From the NCBI RefSeq assembly GCF_003597395.2, contig NC_133770.1:17405049-17469048 (forward strand): a stretch of 64,000 nt of DNA, in the 5' to 3' direction. Below are positions 56,661-64,000 of this stretch, piece by piece; within the stretch, counting starts at the first letter, position 1, and the number at the start of each line of letters is the position of its first letter. Made by a program: the position numbers and the translations under genes. Below the pieces are notes generated by a model that was not told the origin of the DNA, searched no databases, and saw only the letters and a list, made by a program, of their open reading frames with translations. The DNA is from Chelonoidis abingdonii. Its lineage: Eukaryota > Chordata > Testudines > Testudinidae.

Positions 56661-59600
56661 AGTATACTGCTGAGGCTTCAGTCCATGTTCTCTCTCATTC
56701 TCACCAGCTATTTCATATCCATGTTGAATACATCAGGACTGAGCTTTGTGGGACTCCATACATAAGCTTTCTGGAGGTGGGGGGAACTAATTGTCTTAAC
56801 GATGCTCCAGAGTTCCATCAGAAAGGAGGACTTACATCATTTCAGGGAACTCCTGAATAGGCGTATTTGGAGATCAACAGTACCAAGTTCTCCATAAGGG
56901 TCTAACAGCATGAATACTGATGTACTTCCCCCTATCTATAGACAAGGGAGATCATTCACCCAATCAACAAGTGCTGCTTCGGCAGCATGTCATACCAGAA
57001 GCTTACATGAGAAGGATTTCCAGGTAGTCAAACTGTAGTCCCTGCCCTGAGCACTGAAAGAGAAAGCTGAGCTGAGATTAACTCCTTGTTCACATGGCAC
57101 CAGACACTGAGGAGAGGAAGGTGGTTATAGCTTATTATTATTCTTAAGTTTAAGCAATTAAGGCACTGGAAGGGACTCAGGATATCTGCGTTCTATTCCT
57201 AGCTCTGCCACAGCCTTCTTGTGTGATCTTGGGCAAAGCATTTTCAGTCCTTCAGTTCACTATTTGTACAATAAGGATAATACTTCCCTGCCTGAAGGGA
57301 CGTTAGGATGATACATTCATTAATGATTTTGAGCGGCTCAGATATTATAGTGATGAGCACCACAGGGAACACTTACAAATACATTTTCTAGAAGTGCCTT
57401 TGAACCCTCTTACGAGGAAGAGCAGTCAAATTTAATGAAAAACTTTAAAAACAGATGATAGTGAGATCTTGTGGACTACTCACCTTTAACTCACTCTCTA
57501 ACCTAGACAGTAAAGGGATTTAAGTATGAAAAGAGACATCTCTGATTTACTGCAGGTCTCCAAAATGACTGGAACATGGGAAATGCAGACGCTTTATATA
57601 AAGGAGTCACCTCTTTTTGCATGTGCAAGTCAGATGTGTCAGACTGTGACTTCAACCTTGGACAAGGGAGAACCACTTTACCTGAAGTAAATACTAATTT
57701 GAATTGTTTCTTGGCTTATCTTCAGCAAAGGCTGATTTAGATTTTTATTTAGAATTATATAACATACTACTGACCGATGCTAGGACTAATTCAGTTATGG
57801 GAGAGAACTGCTCATGAACTGCATGGTAATAGGTAGGATGAGACACATGTAATGGATTTTAACATATGGTTTATGTCCCTTAGAAGATTGGGCATTTGAT
57901 CTCATTCCATTTTGGAGCACAGGTTGAACACAGCTTGAAGTCGAATATTAGGAAGCACTGAAAGTGCTAGATTTCAATCAAAAAATCATCCAGTTTATAA
58001 AAGCAATTTCATACCTCTTCAAGGCCCAATCCTACAGCTGTTCCATGCATAGAATTTGAAGTCAATGGCAGTTCTGCAGGCTGAGTGACAGCAGAACAGA
58101 GCCGGGCCCACATATTTAAAAAATATCTTTACTGGACTGCAGACAGAAGACATGGCTGCTGGGAAACATTGTTCCAGCTCTTCCCAAGAAGGTCAATGGT
58201 CAGAATGACATCACAAAACTGGTAGGAAAAATTCAGGCACCTCCAAAATGTCAAACGAGGACTTCAAAGAGGCATCACACAGCCTTGGGAATGGGTAAGA
58301 CCATAAGAGAAAATCTGGTACATTTTTTTCAGGACTGACCCTCATATAGTTTTCCCATCATCAAGAGAAAATAGGAGACTCCAGATGGAGAAAGCAGTTT
58401 TTAGCCAGAAATTACTGCCTTTCACCATCATAAAAATTCAGTGCAAAGATATCACACTATTCGATTTATGCTAATCCACCAAATATATATCTCTTTCAGT
58501 GACTTTGTACATTTTTCCCATCCAGCATCTACACGAGTTCCCTTCCATCCATCTCTGATTCCTGCACCACAGTCTCAGAAGTTCCAACACTGAAAAGAAC
58601 AAAGTCAGTGACATTAGGATGCTGAACTACTGATTGAATGGACCAGCTTCTAACATGATTATCTTTTACCCTGAGGTGCAAAATAATAGAGAAAAAATTG
58701 CTGACAAAAGCCAATTTATTTAAGTGTCTCTTCCGAATATATATTAACTTCATTAGGACAATATTTGTCATTTCCCCTGCCTTGAGCCACAAAATACAGA
58801 CACTGTGATAGACTGTAAGAGGTCTCATTTAACCATAGAGTTAATATTCTTTGCTTAAGTGTTATTGTGAGTCAGGTCTACTCTTCATTCTCCAGACTAG
58901 ATAGCATGGGCCACACACACACACACACTGGACCTACTGCACTTCTAGAGTAGCCATGTTGGAATGAGATCATAACAAGTGACAGCATCTTCCAAACTCT
59001 ATTGGAGCTATGAGGCCAGGACTTTGAGAGTCAAGAGACCCCATCACAACTCGTGCCATTGTAAAAGATGTGGAGCTGCTCTATAACAAGGTTTGAATAC
59101 TATCTTTCTATGTATTTGCCTAACTGCTGGCAAGGGATGTTTGCCAAATTAATATGTTTGGTTTAGTTTAACAGCAAGCTTCTGAAAAAACAGACAGGAA
59201 GGCAAGGGAGTGGATTCCGATAAGATACCTCCAGGGGGATTAAGGGAGAATGCCTGAGCTGTTAAGTAGGAAGCTCCTACTTCCTTGGCGCCAGTTACAT
59301 TTTACAGCTTATTTTGCCAATACTGGGAATTAACAGATCAAACAGACCATAAAGAGTTAAAAGGACTCATTAGCCAGAGGTCAGGAAGCTTTTCACAGGG
59401 AACAAACTGACACCCATAGACATCTGTTTGTTTACTGTACAACACCACACAGCAACGCCTCTCCGTGTATCACAGTAGCTAACCATATTCCAAGGGATAA
59501 CTGTTGTAATTCAGTGAACAGTGTTACTGCATTAAGTTAAATTTAATTTGCAGTGTTTATAGCAACAGTGCTGTAGTAGGGACTGTTTTTCTTTCCTCAA

Positions 59601-59815
59601 AGGAAGTATCACATTAGTACAACAGTGGTGCAGGGCAATCCAGCAGTGGCTACCTTTATCCCTGTTCTAAATCCATGGACGTTGGGGATTTACAGCAAGG
59701 AAGAATCTGAGTCCAAGACTCCCAGCCTCTGCAAACCTAAGTAAAATAAAACATGTTTATACTACCACAAGCACTACGAAATTACAAGGAGGATGAAACC
59801 TTTGAAACATCCTAC
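56661..59815. other. Intron stretch with one MIR relic
   Basis: A MIR relic lies at 57155-57310 (ggactcaggatatctgcgtt, agctctgccacagccttctt, gatcttgggcaaagcatttt). A CA tract lies at 58912-58928. I see nothing else classifiable. Confidence 0.5.
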
Positions 59816-59887
59816 CTTTCGAGAAGCACTTTTGTCTGAGCTCTCCACATCTCCATCCAGGAATGGCATGGCAAATGAGCTAAGATC
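59816..59887 (-). CDS. PRKAG2: PRKAG2 coding exon, 24 codons upstream of the Ser/Pro-rich exon
   Basis: This short exon of 72 bp encodes DLSSFAMPFLDGDVESSDKS followed by ASRK, which matches the DLSSFAMP..DGD segment of vertebrate AMPK gamma-2. On the minus strand it follows a cctttag acceptor (plus-strand ct at 59888-59889) and is followed by a GTAGGA donor (59815-59810). Both junctions are phase 0, so it joins in frame to the 280-bp exon at 47076. The order and minus-strand orientation of the two exons agree, and the same order is what I remember of the mammalian gene. The initiator exon must lie beyond 64000. No rival promoter or alternative first exon could be identified in the window. Confidence 0.9.
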
Positions 59888-60789
59888 CTAAAGGGGAGAA
59901 AAGGAAAATTAATGCCTTACATTAATACCTTTCTCCTGCTTTGCTTTAGTTATTCGTATTGTTTTAGTCCACAGTTTTATTCCTGAAACATACATCGGCA
60001 TACCACATACTACTTTACAAGTGAGCTTTGACAACTGCTAAAAACTAAGGGCCCTCTTCAGCACTCCCTGACTCTGAAGTCAATGGGAGATTTGCTTGAA
60101 TAAGGTGGAAGTACGGAATGCTTTGCAGGGGCCTAGGCCTCATCCCCAGAGACTCAGAACCTAGGGCCTTATGCTAGGACTTTCAAAGGAGACTAACGGA
60201 GTTAGGTATCGAGATTCCACTGAAATTTAATAGATGATATTTGGGATATACATACTTGTTCACCAACACAAATATCTTGCCTCTAGCAGTGACATTGTTA
60301 TTATTTTTATGCACTATTTAAAGCAATTAACAAGAGAAAACAGAGATAATCTGAAAATATGTAATGTGTCTAGGAGAGAGAAGAGACACAGCATGGAGCT
60401 GGGAAAATAACCTATGTATTTTCACAAATTAGAGAGGAGCACACGATTGATCAAGTGAAGCGGAACCATGAGACAAGCATGCACGGTCATCGTTAATTAA
60501 TGAAAACAAACTGCAATTATATTCCACCCCCTGCTGCCTGTTTCTATTTAGATCACTTTCCAGTCTCATCATTTAGACTATCACAGGTTTTTTTTAAATT
60601 AATAATTAAATGTTTTCTGTAAGGCTCAAGTTTACCATCCATCTGATCAGAGAGGTGGGTAATGCGCAACTCACACTATATACCTCTCAGTTATTCAACT
60701 TTGTGAACAGAAGTTCTGTAATGAGATACCTAACTGCAGTTTGAGCTTTGGATCCAGGGCTGAACAAATATTTTTCCTGATGTAGAAAA

Positions 60790-60792
<3 letters not shown>

Positions 60793-60824
<32 letters not shown>
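60793..60824. repeat. (AC)n microsatellite, about 16 units
   Basis: This is an uninterrupted AC run. Confidence 0.95.
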
Positions 60825-60827
<3 letters not shown>

Positions 60828-61365
60828 GGTGTCGGTTCAAAGGCAGGTCATTTTAGTAGTGGCTAAAAGTTATCAGCTAATGGGTCTTCATCTGGTTCAC
60901 TGGTGAGTCTTCATCTGGTTCCTTATGGAGAAGTATACATTTGTACCTCATCCAATAGCATAATCTTTTTTTTGCACAGTGCATAAAAACAACTTGTGAT
61001 TGAACAGTTTTTCATTAAAAATTAATTTTGTTCTCTCTTTTTTGTTTTTCGAAGTGGTGTTTTTTTGGGTAGGGGAGTTGTTTTTTTTCTCTCTCTCCAA
61101 TGAAAGCGTGTGGCAAAATGAGCAGATGGCAGAGCAAAAACTGGTCTCATCCCAAATTGTATAATCATCCTAAATGCAAAACATGATTTTTTAAGCACAA
61201 ACAAACTTCAGACACTCTTAAGGATTGTGCCTTTATAATATTCATTATACAACTAACTAGAAGTCTGGACATTTTGGCCTCAACCTCTCCATCTCAAAAT
61301 TCTCCCAATCCTGTTCCTCTGGCTGGTTTAACAGCAGAACTGCCTGTTTATCCTATAGGACGATT

Positions 61366-61510
61366 ATTGTAGCCTAGTGAATAAAGTGCCTGCATTGAAT
61401 TTAGAGGATTCTGCATTCAAACCCCAACTGGGGTTGCATTTCTTTGCACATTCAATATTTGTGTAATGAAATGCTACCCCAACAGCGAATGTGCAAAGAA
61501 ATGAAACCCC
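61366..61510 (+). repeat. tRNA-like SINE fragment with 24-bp inverted repeat
   Basis: The blocks tagcctagtgaataaagtgc and tctgcattcaaacccc resemble tRNA-type A and B boxes. ggggttgcatttctttgcac (61430 on) is mirrored by 61487-61510 with 23 of 24 positions pairing, over a 33-base loop. Confidence 0.5.
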
Positions 61511-61909
61511 TTCAAAATTACCTATTTGTTCAATGAGATACTGGTGTTTCAGTTCCAACTATTTAATAATTACCTGTACCATCCAAATCCAGGCTGTAGT
61601 AGAATGTCATGTATGCATGCAGCAACTCTACACTAAATATTATTTCAAATTTTCATGGAACTTTGCTAGCATGTGGCTCTTAATAGGAATTAAAGAATAC
61701 ACTTTGTAGCTCGTTGTACATTTAGTCCGTGTGCCGGGCTCCCACTCATATCAGTGGGACACATTGTCCCCACTGCTTCCACCAGGAAAGGGGACTCAAA
61801 ACTGGTAAATCTGGTGGGCATGCATAGCATAGGAAGAGGTCCCACATCATGCAATTGTCCATCCTGTACTTACCCAAGTCTGTGAAAGATCCTTTCAGGG
61901 TGCAATGTT

Positions 61910-63234
61910 TAAGGCTACATTTTAGTCATGGATATTTTTAGTACAGTAACTCCACGCTTAACCTTGTAGTTATGATCCTGAAAAATGCTACTTTAAGTGA
62001 AACAATGTTAAGCTAATCAAATTTCCCCATAAGAATTAATGTAAATATGTGGGGGGTGTTAGGTTCCAGGGAAATTTTTTTCGCCCAACAAAAGACTATA
62101 TTTTTAGTGTGTGTGTGTTGTGCGTGCGTGTGTGTGTATGTGTGTGTGTGTACACACATACACACAGTATAAGTTTTAAACAATTTAATATTGTACACAG
62201 CAATGACGACTGTGAAGCTTGGTTGAGGTGGTGGAGTCAGAGGGTGGGATATTTCCCAGGGAATGCCTTACTCCTAAATGATGACCTAGCACTCGGCTGT
62301 GCCCTCAAGGGTTAACATATTGTTGTTAATGTAGACTCACACCCTACAAGGTAGTACAAATGGAGAGAGGGGAGACAGCATGGCAGAGAGAGAGAGAGAC
62401 AGAGACACACAGTATGTGTGAGAGATTGAGAGAGAGAGGGAGAGGGAGACAGACATGCATTGTCCTTTTTAGTACACTGACCCCACTCTAAGTACACTGC
62501 CTTTTTAAGTAGATCACCAAGTTGGGACAACAGCTGCTGCCAGCAAGCTCCCTCCGCCCTGAGCCCTGTCATGTCCCCCTACCTCCCATTCTGTGGAGAT
62601 GGCCCAATGGCATAAAGAAGCAGGGGGTGAGGGGAACACCCTGACATTAGCCCCCCCATTTCCTCCCCGCCTTCCCCTCTAGGAGCAGCTCCAAGGCAGC
62701 AGGAGCAGCACACGGCAGTGGGTACAGGGATAGCTGAACTGCCGGCAACTAGTAGCCTGCTGGGCAGCTGCCGCACAGGGAACTTAGGGGAGCTGATGGG
62801 GGGCTGCTGGTCCACCCTGGTTCCAAGCCCCCACCAGGTAGCTCCACTGGGCTGCTCTTTCTGCAAGCGGTGGACAAAGCAGGTGGCTGTCAAACAACGT
62901 TATAAGGGAGCATCGTGCAACTTTAAATGAGCATGTTCCCTAATTGATAGTAACAACAAAACAATGATAACTGGGAGGACTTTAAATGAGGAGTTACTGT
63001 AAAAGTCACGAGCAGTAAATAAAAATTCAGAGCCCGTGACCTGTCCAGAACTTTTACTAAAAATACCTGTGACTAAAACTTGGGCCGGGGGGTTGGCCGG
63101 GGTGCCACAGGTGCTGGGGGAGGTGACCCAGGATCCCCAGTGGTGCTGGCAGGGGCTCCCTACTCAGCTCACACACACACAGCTGCTGCAGAAGTCCCGA
63201 AACCCATGACTTCCGTGACAGACTCACAGCCTTA
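61910..63234. mobile_element. hAT-like element (TAAGGCTAC family, copy 3) with nested transposon
   Basis: It starts TAAGGCTACATTTTAGTCAT and ends gacagactcacagcctta. GCAATGTT (61902-61909) and GCAATGAG (63235-63242) form a diverged 8-bp duplication. Without the nested element it is only about 270 bp, because the GC-rich centre is reduced. Confidence 0.78.
61944..62999. mobile_element. TA-target DNA transposon, full length 1056 bp (copy 3)
   Basis: The ends CAGTAACTCCACGCTTAA and ttaaatgaggagttactg are inverted. TA flanks both sides (61942-61943, 63000-63001), and the host reads through as TTTTTAG-TA-AAAGTC, so the insertion point is exact. The interior has TG/AC repeats, GA tracts and a GC-rich block but no transposase. 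A Tigger/pogo-type affiliation is inferred from the TA target. Confidence 0.88.
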
Positions 63235-63242
63235 GCAATGAG

Positions 63243-64000
63243 CCATGGGCATAGGAGACTGGGGAGTTTCTGGAGGCAGAGCTGGGGGTTGAATCTAAAA
63301 AACAAGCCATAGGCCTCTTAAGTTTGCCGCCTAAAAACTGTGGCACCTGTATTAATGGCCACTTCTGGAAATTTGAGGCCTAAATGACTTGCCCAGACAC
63401 CCAGGAAGCCTGTGGCAGAGCTGGGAATGGAATGCAGATCTCCTGAACCCCCGTTCTTTGCCTTAAGCTTAGAATACAAATCTTAAAATTGAAAAAGGGA
63501 TGGTACAGCCCCATCTGCAAGACCAGAATTTCAGATACCAAATCTAAACAGTTACAGCCTCAAACTTTAAAAACAACAACAAAATTATCTTGCATTGTTA
63601 TGCAACAGCATCCAGTGCCAACCTCTGCATTTACCAAAGAGATCCATCACCCTTGTGGTAGCCAAGAGAAAGTTTTTTGTTTTTTTATTTGTTTTGTTTC
63701 ATTTTAACAGAAGCGGAAAAAGTCGCAATGTTCTCCAAAGGGGAATTTCACACCATCTTAAACAGCAACCATCTTTTTATTGCCATTCCTGCAGCCACCA
63801 AATTGTGTCCACACACTTCCCGCTGTATACAGACTCTCTGCCAACCATACTGAATGTGCAGTTAATGGTGAACATGACAATCAAAACCACTGGGCTTGCC
63901 AAGAACAAAACACGTGTCTACACTGGCAAGTTTCTGTGCCACAAGTTATACCACTTTTATTAAAACACTGGAATTAAACTGCTGTTCACACTGTGCTCTT
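63243..64000. other. Intron stretch with a MIR core relic
   Basis: A MIR/L2 core lies at about 63370-63475 (aaatgacttgcccagacacc, gtggcagagctgggaatgga). The remainder to the window end has nothing classifiable. Confidence 0.45.

Larger units (their letters stand above)
47077..59815 (-). other. PRKAG2: PRKAG2 intron between the 72-bp and 280-bp exons
   Basis: This 12,739-bp intron is bounded by the GTAGGA donor next to 59816 and the cttag acceptor next to 47076. It contains hAT elements, a TA-target DNA transposon, MITEs, MIR relics, an L1-like fragment and a 5'-inverted CR1, each listed separately. Confidence 0.85.
59888..64000 (-). other. PRKAG2: PRKAG2 intron upstream of the 72-bp exon (partial)
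   Basis: This is sequence upstream of the cctttag acceptor of the 72-bp exon in the sense of the gene. The preceding exon is outside the window. It carries a CA microsatellite, a tRNA-like SINE and a nested hAT/TA-transposon pair. Confidence 0.75.

Noticed and set aside
62107..62167. TG/AC tract as a separate hairpin element
   Set aside because: It is the simple repeat that is part of the TA-target transposon family.
1..64000. CRISPR arrays, operons, bacterial promoters or phage genes
   Set aside because: Intron-exon structure and vertebrate repeats dominate; no regularly spaced repeats or prokaryotic gene order occur.

Overview
The window looks like vertebrate nuclear DNA from a turtle, most likely a cryptodiran. 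The lineage call rests on repeats recognised by eye. These are a tRNA-derived SINE with a CR1-like tail of the tortoise Cry type (31487-31666), many CR1 LINE copies, MIR/CORE-SINE relics, Gypsy LTRs beginning TGTCATAA, PIF/Harbinger MITEs ending in CTTGTCTACACT, and numerous short hAT elements. No bacterial, organellar or viral genome organisation is present.

One host gene is supported: PRKAG2 (gamma-2 regulatory subunit of AMP-activated protein kinase), on the minus strand. Two coding exons fall here: a 72-bp exon (59816-59887) and a 280-bp Ser/Pro-rich exon (46797-47076). Both encode the variable N-terminal extension that precedes the AMP-binding CBS domains. Both have consensus splice sites and compatible phases (0/0 and 0/1). 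Everything else is intron: the end of the intron upstream of the 72-bp exon (59888-64000), a 12.7-kb intron between the exons, and at least 46.8 kb of the next intron.

The introns are dense with transposons. 1-19 kb holds LINE/MIR relics, several hAT elements and MITEs, and a three-layer nest (solo Gypsy LTR inside a hAT inside a CR1, 15404-17600). 19256-23291 is a nearly intact, full-length PIF/Harbinger transposon with two convergent genes (a Myb/SANT-like DNA-binding protein and a HARBI1-type DDE transposase) and a possible third, antisense ORF inside the intron of the first. 24.9-31.7 kb holds a CR1 split by an unclassified insertion, a Penelope-like tail, a 5' fragment of a Gypsy element whose gag resembles the SCAN-domain ancestor, and the Cry-type SINE. 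32-42.3 kb holds two head-to-head Penelope-like tails, hAT elements, MITEs and a 3.5-kb CR1 with its modules in the wrong order. 47-64 kb holds a 1-kb TA-target DNA transposon family in three copies (one inserted in a hAT), further hAT copies, a CR1 with a twin-priming 5' inversion, and MIR relics.

No element shown here looks active: every recognisable transposon ORF carries frameshifts or stops. Many target-site duplications are still exact, so the order of insertions can be read directly. The most interesting items are the three-ORF Harbinger with its subterminal AGCGCTG array, the shuffled CR1, the hammerhead-like folds and foldbacks of the Penelope-like tails, and the SCAN-like Gypsy gag.
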